Assembly: GCA_048594975.1 (NCBI GenBank)
Contig: JBMDXQ010000082.1
Coordinates: 1-64,000 of the forward strand
DNA length: 64,000 nucleotides
Direction of reading: 5' to 3'
Source: JBMDXB01 sp048594975
GTDB taxonomy: Bacteria > Acidobacteriota > Vicinamibacteria > Vicinamibacterales > 2-12-FULL-66-21
Made by a program: the position numbers and the translations under genes. Positions within the stretch are counted from its first letter, which is position 1; every line of letters starts with the position of its first letter. The notes under the pieces are model-generated. The model did not search any database. It was not told the DNA's origin and saw nothing but the letters and a program-made list of their open reading frames with translations. Below are positions 8,302 through 17,278 of this stretch, piece after piece.

Positions 8302-9630
8302 TCACGCCGGCTGGACGGTGCCCGCCGGCCGCACGTGCGTGAAGCGGTATGCGATGAACGCCCAGATCATGAAGGCGAGCGCCCAGACGAGCATGCCGCC
8401 GAACACCGCGTCCTTGCCCGACGCGTAGATGACGTACCCGCTGTAGACCATGCCGACGACGGTGACCGCGACGTTGCGCCGGAACTTCGGCCCGCCGACG
8501 CGGGCGACCTGCATCATGACCGGCAGGGCCGACAGCGCGACGAGATACGGCACGACGTTGGTCACGACGGCGAGGTTGACCAGCGCGCTGAACTGTTCAC
8601 TGAGGTTCGGCGACATCGTCGAGAGCGCCATCACCGACTGGATGACGCCCAGGATGACCATGCCGGCGATCGGCGCGCCGAAGCGGTTCGCCTGCGCGAA
8701 GACCTTCGGGAACATTTCGTCGTCGGCGGCCGCCTTGCCCGTCTGCGCGAGCGTGAACTGCCACCCGAGCAGCGAGCCGAGGCAGGCGAGCACCGCCAGC
8801 GCCATGACGATCGAGCCGATCGCCGGGTTGAACATCTTCGCGAACGCGAGCCCGAAGGGGCCGGTGGAGTTCGCCAGCTCCGCGTTCGGAACGACGCCCT
8901 GGATGACGGTCGTGGACAGGATGTAGACGATCGCCGCGCCGACGGTGCCGAACATGCACGCGAGCGGCACGTCGCGCTTCGGGTTCTCGACAGCGCCGGC
9001 CGCCTGGGCCGCCGACTCGAGGCCGAGGAACGCCCAGAGCGTCAGCGAGATGCTCGACCCGAGGCCCTGGACGATCGTGAGACCCTTCGGATTCCACGCC
9101 GCAGCGAACGTGTCGGCGCTGAACCAGAACCAGCCGATCGTGGACATGAAGCCCACCGGCAGGATCACGCCCCACACGGTGATGGCGCCTATCCGCCCGG
9201 TCATGCCGGGACCGCCGAAGTTGGCCACCGTCGTGAGCCACAGCAGCCCGATGATACCGATCGTGGTGGCAACGGGCGTCGACTCCAGCCACGGCACGAA
9301 GGTCGCCAGATAGCCGACCGCCGAGCTCGCGACGGCGACGTTCGCGATCGCGAGCGACACGAAGTACAGGAAGAAGACCTGGAAGTACCCGGCCTTCCCG
9401 TATGCATCCTCGGCGTACGCCGCCATGCCGCCGGGCCGCTGGTTGAACAGTCCGGCCTGCGCGAATCCGTAGGCCAGTGCCAGCGAGCCGATCGCCGTCA
9501 CCCCCCAGGACAGCAGCGAAATCGCACCGACCTGCGCCAGGTTCGTCGGCAGCATGATGATGCCGGAGCCCATCATGTTGACGGCGACGATGAAGGTCAG
9601 CTGGACCAGGTTCATCTTCTTCTGCTGCAT
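8302..9630 (-). CDS. potE: PotE-type putrescine/ornithine (basic amino acid/polyamine) antiporter
   Basis: A 442-residue APC carrier with about 12 membrane segments. Long stretches match E. coli PotE as I remember it: VNMMGSGIIMLPTNLA in TM1, TVANFGG, SITVWGV-like AITVWGVILP, LWAFLGLESA, VPNAELANSTGPFGLAFA and LGSLLGWQFTLAQ. Such carriers exchange external ornithine (or lysine/arginine) for a cytoplasmic polyamine. It lies 30 bases after adiA, with GGGGAG about 9 bases before its ATG. Because its operon partner is an arginine decarboxylase, it may instead, or also, exchange arginine and agmatine. Confidence 0.87.
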   Translation of the reverse strand: MQQKKMNLVQLTFIVAVNMMGSGIIMLPTNLAQVGAISLLSWGVTAIGSLALAYGFAQAGLFNQRPGGMAAYAEDAYGKAGYFQVFFLYFVSLAIANVAVASSAVGYLATFVPWLESTPVATTIGIIGLLWLTTVANFGGPGMTGRIGAITVWGVILPVGFMSTIGWFWFSADTFAAAWNPKGLTIVQGLGSSISLTLWAFLGLESAAQAAGAVENPKRDVPLACMFGTVGAAIVYILSTTVIQGVVPNAELANSTGPFGLAFAKMFNPAIGSIVMALAVLACLGSLLGWQFTLAQTGKAAADDEMFPKVFAQANRFGAPIAGMVILGVIQSVMALSTMSPNLSEQFSALVNLAVVTNVVPYLVALSALPVMMQVARVGGPKFRRNVAVTVVGMVYSGYVIYASGKDAVFGGMLVWALAFMIWAFIAYRFTHVRPAGTVQPA

Positions 9631-9660
9631 CGTCGTTTCTCCCCGGTCTCGTGCCAGCGT

Positions 9661-11967
9661 TTACTCCTTGGTCGCGACCGCCGAGTGCGAGCCTCGCGCG
9701 GCCTCCGCCCCGAGGCGCTCGGTCCTGACACAGTCCACGAGATAGCGGCGGCCGTCGGGTCCCGCCTCGAAGCGCAGCCCGTGGATGTCCGTCTCGAAGC
9801 CCGGGAACTTCGTGTCGAACTCCCGGGCGTAGAGGAGGTAATCGAGGATGGACCGCGTGGCGCGGGTGATGCGTTCGCCCGGCATGATGACCGGAATGCC
9901 CGGGGGATACGGGACGACCATCACCGCGACCACGCGATCCATCAACGCGTCGATCTCCACGCTCTCCACGTCGCCGCGCACGAGCTGCGCGTACGCGTCG
10001 GCAGGCCGCATCGCCACGTCGGGCAGGCGCGTGTACATCTCGCGCTGCGCCCGCGGCACCTGGTCCTTCCGATAGACGTCGTGGATGGCCTGGCACAGGT
10101 CCCTGAGGCCCATCGCGCCGTAGGCCTGCGGATGCGCCTCGGCGAGCCCCGGCAGCGCCCGCGAGACCGGCGCGTTGCTGTCGTAGAGGTCCTTGAAGTT
10201 CAGCAACTCGGTGACGAGCGTGCTCCACTTCCCCTTCGTGATGCCCATCGAGAACAGCACGAGGAAGGAGTAGAGGCCGGTCTTCTCGATCTCGATCCGC
10301 CGCGAGGACAGGAACCGCGTCACGATCGCGGCGGGAATGCCGGTGGCCTCCATGCGACCGTCTGCCGACAGGCCGGGCGTGAGCAGCGTCACCTTGATCG
10401 GATCGAGCATGACGTGGTTCGGGGCGAGACTCTCGAAGCCGTGCCAGGCGTCGCCGGGATCGAGCCGCCACCGCGCTGCATCGGCGACCGGCTCGGACGC
10501 CATCGCCGGGGGCTGCCAGACGTCGAACCACCACGATCCGCCGAGCTGGCGGCGCGCCCCGGTCATGGCGCGGCGGAACGCGAGCGCCTCGTCGAGCATC
10601 TCCTGCACGATCGCGCGGCCGGCCGGCTGCTCCATCATCGCCGCCGCCACGTCACACGAGCCGACGATGCCGTACTGCGGCGAGGTCGAGGTGTGCATCA
10701 TGAAGGCCTCGTTGAACCGCGGCAGGTCGAGCTGCCGCGTACGGGCGTTCTGCACGTGAATCATCGACGCCTGGGAGAAGGCCGCGAGCAGCTTGTGGGT
10801 CGACTGCGTGGCGAAGGTCAGCGCCTGTTCCGCCCGCGCCGGCTGCGCCGACGAGATGGCGTGATGGCCGCGATAGAGCTCGTGGAAGTTGGCGTAGGCG
10901 TACCAGGCCTCGTCGAAGTGCAGCACGTCCACCGAGTTCCCGAGCGCGGCCTTGATGGCGTCGATGTTGTAACAGAGCCCGTCGTAGGTGGAGTTGGTCA
11001 TCACCATCAGCCGGACCCGGCCCTCGCTCTCGCGCGCGAACGGGCTGTCGGCGATCTTCCGCGCGATCGCCTCGGCCGTGAACTGATCGCGCGAGATCGG
11101 CCCGATGATGCCCAGGCCGTTGCGCGACGGCACCAGGTAGATCGGGATCGCGCCGGTCATCACGATCGAGTGCAGGATCGACTTGTGGCAGTTGCGGTCG
11201 CACAGCACCAGGTCGCCCCGCCCCACCGTGCCGTGCCACACGATCTTGTTGGCCGTGGAGGTCCCGTTGACCACGAAGAAGGTGTGGTCCGACCCGAAGA
11301 TGCGCGCCGCGTTGCGCTCCCCGGCGGCGATCGGGCCGGTGTGATCGAGCAGCGACCCCAGCTCGCCGACCGACACCGAGATATCCGACCGCAGCGTGTT
11401 CTCGCCGAAGAATTCGTAGAACACGCGGCCCACCGGGCTCTTGCGGAAGCCGGTGCCGCCGCCGTGCCCCGGCGTGTGCCACGAGTAGCTGGCCCGCAGC
11501 GTGTACTGCACCAGCGCCTTGAACATCGGCGGCAGCAGGCGCTCGAGATACAGCGACGCGGAACGGCAGATGGTCCGCGCCAGGAACTCCGGCGAGTCCT
11601 CGTGCAGGCGGAAGAACGCGTTGGCGTGCTTCAGCACCGCCACCGGCACCATTTCCGCCGTCCGCTCGTCGCCCAGCAGGAAGATCGGCAGGCGCAGGTT
11701 CCGCGCCCGCGTGGTGGTCAGCAGATCCTCGAGCGCGGCCCACTGCCCGTCGGTCGCCTCGACGCCGTCGATCGAGACGAGCAGGCACGACTCGTTGTGG
11801 TAGACGCGCGTCAGCCTCCGGGCATCGTCATAGCCCAGCCCGCTGACGATGCGGAACCCTTCGCGTTCGATGGCGGCGGCGAGGTCGCGGATGCCGCGCC
11901 CGGCGGCGTGCCCGGCCTCGAAGTCCTCGTCGACGATGACGACCGGAAATGCCTGCACGAACTCCAC
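9661..11967 (-). CDS. adiA: Arginine decarboxylase, biodegradative AdiA type
   Basis: Arginine to agmatine plus CO2, the core reaction of arginine-dependent acid resistance. The 768-residue protein has an N-terminal receiver-like wing (1-140), a PLP domain with K392 in ATQSTHKLLAAFSQASMIH, and a C-terminal domain. GSWWFDVW, DAWHGFESL, VMLDPIKVTLL and FSMGITKGKWSTLV match AdiA rather than the ornithine or lysine enzymes. I chose the GTG at 11967 (protein begins MEFVQAFPVVIVDED) because AGGAGG precedes it by a suitable distance. The open frame runs on to 12159, but that extension overlaps the upstream barrel gene and reads as shadow sequence. It follows the barrel gene by 35 bases. Confidence 0.88.
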   Translation of the reverse strand: MEFVQAFPVVIVDEDFEAGHAAGRGIRDLAAAIEREGFRIVSGLGYDDARRLTRVYHNESCLLVSIDGVEATDGQWAALEDLLTTTRARNLRLPIFLLGDERTAEMVPVAVLKHANAFFRLHEDSPEFLARTICRSASLYLERLLPPMFKALVQYTLRASYSWHTPGHGGGTGFRKSPVGRVFYEFFGENTLRSDISVSVGELGSLLDHTGPIAAGERNAARIFGSDHTFFVVNGTSTANKIVWHGTVGRGDLVLCDRNCHKSILHSIVMTGAIPIYLVPSRNGLGIIGPISRDQFTAEAIARKIADSPFARESEGRVRLMVMTNSTYDGLCYNIDAIKAALGNSVDVLHFDEAWYAYANFHELYRGHHAISSAQPARAEQALTFATQSTHKLLAAFSQASMIHVQNARTRQLDLPRFNEAFMMHTSTSPQYGIVGSCDVAAAMMEQPAGRAIVQEMLDEALAFRRAMTGARRQLGGSWWFDVWQPPAMASEPVADAARWRLDPGDAWHGFESLAPNHVMLDPIKVTLLTPGLSADGRMEATGIPAAIVTRFLSSRRIEIEKTGLYSFLVLFSMGITKGKWSTLVTELLNFKDLYDSNAPVSRALPGLAEAHPQAYGAMGLRDLCQAIHDVYRKDQVPRAQREMYTRLPDVAMRPADAYAQLVRGDVESVEIDALMDRVVAVMVVPYPPGIPVIMPGERITRATRSILDYLLYAREFDTKFPGFETDIHGLRFEAGPDGRRYLVDCVRTERLGAEAARGSHSAVATKE

Positions 11968-12002
11968 GACGCTCCTCCTCGGCCTCCGCGGCCGCGCCCG
12001 GC

Positions 12003-13406
12003 TCAGTAGCTGTAGCCGATGTAGAACATCCCGTATACGAAGTTCTTCGTGCGGCCGCTCGCCTGCTGCACGGCCTTGCCGGGATCGCCATAGGCGCCAA
12101 TCAGGCTGATCGTGAAGTTGGAATTCAGCTTCCAGTCGGTGTACAGGTTGGTCTCCCACGCGACGTCGGTGGACGTGACGCCCTCGCCCGCCGACGCGGG
12201 CTGGTCCAGCAGGAACTTGAAGAACAGCAGGCCGCCGCTGATCTTCTCGTGCGGGGTCACGTGCGCCCGCACCAGGTGCGACTTCAGGTTCGAGTTCGAC
12301 AGGAAATACTCGCCCGCGATCTCACCCTGCCACCACGTGCCCCAGTCGTAGAAGCCGAGGAACAGCGGGTCGAAGTTCTCGTTTGCCGTCGTCGCGGGAT
12401 CGTCACCCTGGAAAAACGCGTAGCGGTAGGTGAACGTCGGCGTCCACGTCATGTTCTTCACCGCATATGCACCCTGCAGCGTCCACGCGTTGGAATCGAG
12501 CGCGTCGCCGTTCCGCTCCGACGCGTACTCGAACTCGAACGACAGGTCCGGCACCTGCAGGATCGGCGACGTGTAGGCGCGGACGTTGAACACGTTCAGG
12601 CCGTCGCGGCCCGGCCTCAGCTCTTCGTCGGCGGACCATTTCATGTACGTCGCGCCGAGCGTCGTGCTGCCGGGAAGGCTGATCTCGTAGTTGGTGCCCC
12701 AGAGCCGACTCCGGCTGTCGTTCTCCGCCATCTCGTCCTTGTCCAGCCAGAACGTATCGACCTTGTGCGGGCCCGGCTTGAGGCGGCCGATGGCGGCGAA
12801 CTCGAACGCTTTGCGCGCGTTCGTCCAGTAGCCGCCGCGGCTGCCGCCCTCCGCTGCGCCGTCCCACAGCAGGAATCCGTGGCCGAGGCGGTATTGCGTG
12901 CGCCCCACGACGACGTCGAGGCCGTCCGTGCCGAGCGCAGGAATCGCGTCGCCCGACCGCCAGCCGAGCGAGAGATCCTCCGGGCCGAACGACGACACGT
13001 CGGACCCGAACGCCGATGGGATCGATCCGTAGGTCCGTTCGCCGACGGCGCTGATCTTCCCGTAGAGCACGCTGGACGACGCGAGCGTGTAGGCCCCCGA
13101 AAGCGCCGGCTTGATGTAGCCCTCGAACCACTGGTCGCTGAGGTTCTCGTCGATGCCCGGTTCCTTCGGGTTGTTGTAGAACGAATTGCCGAACCCGAAG
13201 GTGCCCCATCCCGCGTCGAAGTTGACCGTCCACTTGATGTCCGAGCCAGGGAACCCCGTCGAACGCGCTTTGGCGGCCTCGCCCTGGGTGGCTTCCGGCT
13301 GCTCCGCCGGCTTGTCGTCCGTGGTCTGCGACTGTGCGCGCAGCAGTCCTGTCGGCGCGAGCAGGAATGCCGACACGACCACCACCGTTCGCATCGCCCG
13401 AGTCAT
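12003..13406 (-). CDS. Outer-membrane beta-barrel, porin-like
   Basis: A 467-residue secreted protein with signal peptide MTRAMRTVVVVSAFLLAPTG. The mature part is rich in alternating aromatic/polar strands (WTVNFDAGWGTFGFGNSFY, DVVVGRTQYRLGHGFLLWDG, TWWQGEIAGEYFLS), and the last residues YIGYSY end in an aromatic, as outer-membrane barrels do for BAM recognition. The 'VGRTQYRLGHG...LWDG' segment resembles alginate-export-type porins. The ATG at 13406 has GAGGAG 7 bases upstream and is preferred over 13433. As first gene of the arginine/polyamine operon it may be the outer-membrane route for arginine or for polyamine release; that role is inferred from position only. Confidence 0.65.
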   Translation of the reverse strand: MTRAMRTVVVVSAFLLAPTGLLRAQSQTTDDKPAEQPEATQGEAAKARSTGFPGSDIKWTVNFDAGWGTFGFGNSFYNNPKEPGIDENLSDQWFEGYIKPALSGAYTLASSSVLYGKISAVGERTYGSIPSAFGSDVSSFGPEDLSLGWRSGDAIPALGTDGLDVVVGRTQYRLGHGFLLWDGAAEGGSRGGYWTNARKAFEFAAIGRLKPGPHKVDTFWLDKDEMAENDSRSRLWGTNYEISLPGSTTLGATYMKWSADEELRPGRDGLNVFNVRAYTSPILQVPDLSFEFEYASERNGDALDSNAWTLQGAYAVKNMTWTPTFTYRYAFFQGDDPATTANENFDPLFLGFYDWGTWWQGEIAGEYFLSNSNLKSHLVRAHVTPHEKISGGLLFFKFLLDQPASAGEGVTSTDVAWETNLYTDWKLNSNFTISLIGAYGDPGKAVQQASGRTKNFVYGMFYIGYSY

Positions 13407-13484
13407 GCCTGTCTCCTCGTCTTGTCGCCGCAACGGAGAGGCACCCGTGCGCGGGCGCGCCGTTGCCGGCCGGGATCCTCATCG

Positions 13485-13500
13485 TGCAGGCCGTCTGCCA
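13485..13500 (-). promoter_or_regulatory. Candidate sigma-54 promoter of the arginine operon
   Basis: On the minus strand the sequence reads TGGCAGACGGCCTGCA: TGGCA at -24 and CTGCA at -12 with exactly 10 bases between GG and GC, close to the consensus TGGCAC-N5-TTGCA. The predicted start is near 13474, giving a leader of roughly 70 bases to the barrel gene ATG at 13406. A 23-bp activator-like element lies about 100 bp upstream. Confidence 0.6.
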
Positions 13501-13599
13501 TGCGCGCGCCGCCCGTCCCGGCGTCTCAATCACCCGATTCAAGCGAGGCTTCCGGGTCAGACGGACGTCGCCGCGGGCACGATCGCACGCGGGTACCGC

Positions 13600-13622
13600 C
13601 CGGTATCCCGGACGAACTCCGG
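13600..13622 (+). promoter_or_regulatory. 23-bp activator-like element, site A
   Basis: Reads CCGGTATCCCGG, then ACGAA, then CTCCGG. It sits in the 370-bp gap between the divergent arginine operon and the mscS operon, between two sigma-54-like promoters about 100 bp (minus) and 80 bp (plus) away. It matches the sites at 20716, 26165, 44911 (minus) and 49009 in layout and length. Three CCGG cores start at positions 1, 9 and 20. A role as enhancer for the sigma-54 activators at 20866/22975 is inferred. I see nothing else in this gap apart from the two promoters. Confidence 0.55.
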
Positions 13623-13701
13623 CATGCCGTAGCGACAGGGCGTGGCGGAACCCGCGCCCGCCGACGGCGCCGCCACAGTTACGGCCGCCGCCGCAGGCGG
13701 A

Positions 13702-13718
13702 GGGCACACAGTTCGCAG
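13702..13718 (+). promoter_or_regulatory. Candidate sigma-54 promoter of the mscS operon
   Basis: Reads GGGCACACAGTTCGCAG: GGCAC at -24 and CGCA at -12, 10 bases between GG and GC. The predicted start near 13728 leaves a leader of about 50 bases ahead of the mscS ATG. It pairs divergently with the promoter at 13485-13500 around the shared element at 13600. Confidence 0.55.
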
Positions 13719-13776
13719 CACAAGACCCATCCGCCCGCGACCCGGGTGGGCGGCAGCACGCCAGGGAGGGCTACCG

Positions 13777-15474
13777 ATGGCTGGCGCGACATCCCCGTCT
13801 TCCGTGCGCATCCAGGTGCTGGGCGCGTGTGCGCTCGCACTCGGCGTGTTCGCGACGGTCGTGCACGCGCAGAAGATGGCGGGCTCGGCACCAGCCGCCG
13901 CGCCGGTTCAGAGCGACGCGCCGAACGACCGCCTCGGTCGAGGCACGCCGCGCGGCACGGTCATGGGATTCCTGTCCGCGGCACGTGCCGGGCAGCACGG
14001 TGTGGCCGCGCAATACCTGAACGCGTCGGGCAGCGGCGCAGAGGCCCTCGCGCGCGAGCTGTTCGTGGTGCTCGATGCGCGCCTGCCCGCTCGCCTGCCG
14101 CAGATCAGCGACGCACCTGAAGGTTCAGGCGCCGGCGGGGTGCGCCCGAACGAAGAACTCGTCGGGACGATCGAGGGCGGCCGCGGCACGGTGGAGGTCG
14201 TGCTCGAGCGCGTCCAGCAGACGGGAACGACACCCATCTGGCTGTTCTCCGCACGTACCCTCAGGGAGGTGCCGGCGCTCCACGACGAGATCGTGAGCAG
14301 CCGGCGCCAGTCGCCGCTGCGGGATTTCCTCGCCGGCATCCGCGTCGCCGGCATCCGCCTCGGGGATTTCCTCGCGATCCTGTTCGGCCTGCCGCTGCTC
14401 TACCTGGCGACGCTCGGGTTGGAGCGGCTGCTCGTGCCGCCGATCGGAGTCATCTGGCGGCGCGTGTTCGGCGGCTCGGAGACGGTGAGCCGAAACCGGT
14501 TGCCGACCGCGGCGCGCGTCCTCCTGGTGATGCTGATGGGAGGGTGGCTGATTACCGCGCTGCCGCTGTCGCTGGCGGCGCGGCAGCTATGGTCCAACGC
14601 GGCAGGCATCCTCGGCATCGGCGCTGTCGCCTGGCTGCTCGTCTCGCTCAACGGCGCGATCGAGCGCCACATCCAAAGGCGGATCCTCCCGGCGAATTCC
14701 GCCGCGGTATCGCTGCTGCGCCTGCTGCGCCGGTGCGTCGACCTCGTGGTGTTGTTCGCCGCGCTCATCGTCATGCTGAGGCGGCGCGGAATCGATCCCA
14801 CGCCGGCGCTCGCCGGGCTCGGGGTGGGCGGCATCGCGGTCGCCCTCGCCGCGCAGAAGACCCTGGAGAACGTGATCGCGGGCGCGTCGCTCATCTTCGA
14901 CCAGGCGGTTCGGGTCGGTGACTTCCTCAAGATGGGAGAGGTGGTGGGCACGGTCGATCACATCGGGTTGCGCTCGACGCGCATCCGCACGCTCGATCGA
15001 ACCGTCGTCAGCGTGCCGAACTCGCAGATCGCGAACGCCAGCGTGGAGACGCTGTCGTCGCGCGACAAGTTCTGGTTCCACCCGATCGTCGGGCTTCGCT
15101 ACGAGACCACGCCGGAACAATTGCACAGCGTGATCGACGGCATTCGGCGGCTGCTCGACGAGCGTGCCGCGGTCGATCCGGCGACCAGACGCGTCCGCTT
15201 CCTGCGTCTTGGAGCGTTCTCCCTCGACGTGGAGGTGTTCACGTACCTGCACGCCCGCGATTGGGACCACTTTCTCGAGATCCAGGAGCAGTTGCTGTTC
15301 GACATCACCGAAATCGTCAACCGCGCCGGCACGGCGATCGCCTTCCCGTCGCAGACGACGTACGTCGAGACCGCGGCCGGCGGTTCGGGACGGAGCGCCT
15401 CTTCCCGTCCGGTAGCGCCCGCGGAGGCCGGCGACGCCGCCAACGTGGCTCCGGCATTCCGGAGGATGGACTGA
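13777..15474 (+). CDS. Mechanosensitive ion channel, MscS family
   Basis: Inner-membrane channel that opens under membrane tension in hypo-osmotic shock. The 565-residue protein has a signal-like N-terminus and a periplasmic region (to about 180), several membrane helices (about 185-340), then the MscS core: the pore helix with a Gly/Ala pattern (ALAGLGVGGIAVALAAQKTLEN), the beta domain (VGDFLKMGEVVGTVDHIGLRSTRIRTLD, TVVSVPNSQIAN) and the alpha/beta C-terminus ending near IAFPSQTTYVE. The ATG at 13777 follows AGGGAGGG and is preferred over 13642. A second MscS-like gene lies at 33414. Confidence 0.92.
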   Translation: MAGATSPSSVRIQVLGACALALGVFATVVHAQKMAGSAPAAAPVQSDAPNDRLGRGTPRGTVMGFLSAARAGQHGVAAQYLNASGSGAEALARELFVVLDARLPARLPQISDAPEGSGAGGVRPNEELVGTIEGGRGTVEVVLERVQQTGTTPIWLFSARTLREVPALHDEIVSSRRQSPLRDFLAGIRVAGIRLGDFLAILFGLPLLYLATLGLERLLVPPIGVIWRRVFGGSETVSRNRLPTAARVLLVMLMGGWLITALPLSLAARQLWSNAAGILGIGAVAWLLVSLNGAIERHIQRRILPANSAAVSLLRLLRRCVDLVVLFAALIVMLRRRGIDPTPALAGLGVGGIAVALAAQKTLENVIAGASLIFDQAVRVGDFLKMGEVVGTVDHIGLRSTRIRTLDRTVVSVPNSQIANASVETLSSRDKFWFHPIVGLRYETTPEQLHSVIDGIRRLLDERAAVDPATRRVRFLRLGAFSLDVEVFTYLHARDWDHFLEIQEQLLFDITEIVNRAGTAIAFPSQTTYVETAAGGSGRSASSRPVAPAEAGDAANVAPAFRRMD

Positions 15475-15659
15475 TTTCGGAGGGCTCCTACGGCTGGGTC
15501 GGAAACACGCCGGAAGCGGCCAACCCGTTCTCCGCGCGGGTGTACGGCCGGTTGATATCGTGGCCGGGCGGAACGGAACGCGACGTGCTCTGGGAAACAG
15601 TCGCGAGAGACGCCGGGCACCCCGCCCGAGCGGCGCATCGCGTCAAGGAGATGTGCGTC

Positions 15660-16235
15660 ATGCGTGGTCGAACGATGCTCGTACCGATGCTGCTGCTCGT
15701 CGGCACGGCCAGCGCGGCGTGGGCGCAGCAGGTGGGCGCCCCGGAGACCTTCAGCGCCAACCTGAACGTGACGGGGGCGACCGGAGGCGCGGCCGCCGCG
15801 ACAATCCAGATCGACATCCGCCGCTACACGCCGCCGGCCGACCTCGCCGCCGTCGAGAGCGCCCTCAAGACCGGCGGGTATCCTGCCTTCATCGCCGCCC
15901 TGCGCAAGGCGCCCGAGGTCGGCGCGGTCTCGTTTGGCGAGCGCAAGTGGGCGATTCGGTGGGCGCGCGAGCGGCCCAGCGGGCAACACACCCGAAAGAT
16001 CGTCGTCGTCACCGACCAGCCGATCTTCTTCGTCGGAGGTGGAAAGGTCGACGCCAAACCGCGCGAGGGTTACGAGGTGGCGGTCCTCGAGCTCGAGGTG
16101 GACAGCGTCGGGCTGGGCAAGGGGGTGATGACCGCGGCCGCGAGGGTCAAGCCGGACGGGGAAGGGGGCGTGCTCATCGACGACTACGCCGACAAACCGA
16201 TCAAGCTCGTCACCGTCACGCGAACGATCCGCTGA
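15660..16235 (+). CDS. Secreted protein of unknown function, paralogue of 32155-32778
   Basis: 191 residues with signal peptide MRGRTMLVPMLLLVGTASAAWA. AAGGAG at 15645 is correctly spaced for the ATG at 15660, not for the in-frame ATG at 15651. The mature part resembles the product at 32155 in order of elements: an IDIRRYTPP strand, a helix ending in ALRKAPEVGAVSF, then IRWAR, a KIVVVTDQPIFF strand, a segment with EVAVLELEVDSVGLGKGVMTAAARV, and a closing IKLVTVTRTIR strand. I do not recognise the family. It sits after mscS and before a barrel protein, so an envelope role is likely. Confidence 0.75.
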   Translation: MRGRTMLVPMLLLVGTASAAWAQQVGAPETFSANLNVTGATGGAAAATIQIDIRRYTPPADLAAVESALKTGGYPAFIAALRKAPEVGAVSFGERKWAIRWARERPSGQHTRKIVVVTDQPIFFVGGGKVDAKPREGYEVAVLELEVDSVGLGKGVMTAAARVKPDGEGGVLIDDYADKPIKLVTVTRTIR

Positions 16236-16260
16236 CACGGGTGTTCGCTGGCGCCGGCTC

Positions 16261-17178
16261 ATGCCCGCCGCACGAAGACGGACGCGAGTTCTGGCCTGCC
16301 TGGTGCCCATCCTGTTCGCCGTCGACCCTGCAGCAGGGCAGGAGCTGGAGCCTCGCGCCTATTCGCCCTCGCCCGTTGGTACGACGTTCGTCGTCGCCAG
16401 CGCGACGCGATCGACGGGTGGCGTGTTCACCGACGAGTCAGCGCCGTTGACGGACGTGGAGGCGAAGGTCGGCCTCCTCGGCGTGGCGCTGGGGCACACC
16501 TTTGCCCTCTTCGGCAGACAGGCGCTCCTGCTGGGGGTGCTGCCGGTCGCGTGGGGCGAGGCCTCGGGCAACGTCGGCGAAGACCGGCGCGAGACCAGCC
16601 GCCGGGGACTGGCCGATCCGCGCCTGAAGGTCTCCGTGATTCTGGCCGGAGCGCGGCCGATGACGCGAGCCGAGTTCGCGCAACGGCGGCTCGCGCCCAT
16701 CGTCGGCACGAGCATCACGGTCGTGCCACCGACGGGACAGTACGACCGCGCGAAGCTGATCAACCTCGGATCCAACCGGTGGTCGGTGAAGCCCGAGGTC
16801 GGGCTGTCCGTGCCGCTGGGGCGCTGGACCGTCGACGCCTACACGGGCGTCTGGCTGTTCAGCGACAACGACGCGTACTATCCGGGATCGACCCGTCGCC
16901 GCCAGGCGTCCGTCGTCGCGCTGCAGGCACACGTGAGCTACACGCTGCGGCCTCGCGCGTGGGTGGCCGTGAACGGCACGTGGTACGGCGGCGGACGCGT
17001 CACCGTCGATGGGACGCGATCGGCCGATCCGTACCACAACACACGCCTCGGCGCGACGTTGGCGATCCCGGTTGGCACCCGCCAGTCGCTGAAATTCGCC
17101 TACAGCACGGGGGCCACTACCCGCATCGGCGCCGACTTCAGGACCATCTCGGCCGCGTGGCAGCTGGTGATCTTCTGA
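16261..17178 (+). CDS. Outer-membrane barrel, phenol_MetA_deg/transporter-like
   Basis: 305 residues with signal peptide MPAARRRTRVLACLVPILFAVDPAAG and a barrel of short amphipathic strands ending in the terminal Phe of AWQLVIF. GTSITVVPPTGQYD, NLGSNRWSVKPEVGLSVP, YTGVWLF and NTRLGATLAIPVGTRQSLKFAYSTG are the usual succession in the family annotated as 'MetA-pathway of phenol degradation' or 'transporter' barrels, whose real substrates are mostly unknown. It starts 25 bases after the preceding secreted-protein gene. No ribosome site stands out. Confidence 0.72.
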   Translation: MPAARRRTRVLACLVPILFAVDPAAGQELEPRAYSPSPVGTTFVVASATRSTGGVFTDESAPLTDVEAKVGLLGVALGHTFALFGRQALLLGVLPVAWGEASGNVGEDRRETSRRGLADPRLKVSVILAGARPMTRAEFAQRRLAPIVGTSITVVPPTGQYDRAKLINLGSNRWSVKPEVGLSVPLGRWTVDAYTGVWLFSDNDAYYPGSTRRRQASVVALQAHVSYTLRPRAWVAVNGTWYGGGRVTVDGTRSADPYHNTRLGATLAIPVGTRQSLKFAYSTGATTRIGADFRTISAAWQLVIF

Positions 17179-17204
17179 GCGGCTGACGCCCGCTCACGGG
17201 ACGG

Positions 17205-17248
17205 CAGCCCCGGGGACACGGGCTGGGACGGGGAGGCCGCGATCGCGG
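17205..17248. terminator. Inverted repeats between convergent operons
   Basis: The 100-bp gap between convergent genes (ends at 17178 and 17279) holds CAGCCC...GGGCTG (17205-17210 with 17220-17225) and a perfect 12-bp palindrome CCGCGATCGCGG at 17237-17248. Neither is followed by a T-run, so a terminator role is only plausible from position. Confidence 0.3.
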
Positions 17249-17278
17249 GGACCCCGCCGCGCTCGAGCGCAGTCCAGG

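Noticed and set aside
8335..12009. A 1224-codon open frame on the plus strand
   Set aside because: It runs antisense to adiA and potE, whose families are clear. Its translation is Arg/Asp/His/Val-rich without a fold signature, as expected for the shadow of GC-rich genes.
11968..12159. Longer arginine decarboxylase start at 12159
   Set aside because: The extra 64 residues overlap the barrel gene and read as shadow, and the GTG at 11967 has an AGGAGG ribosome site.
15497..15510. Sigma-54-like promoter before the secreted protein at 15660
   Set aside because: GG-N10-GC is present but the -12 part reads CACGC, and the gene can be read through from mscS.
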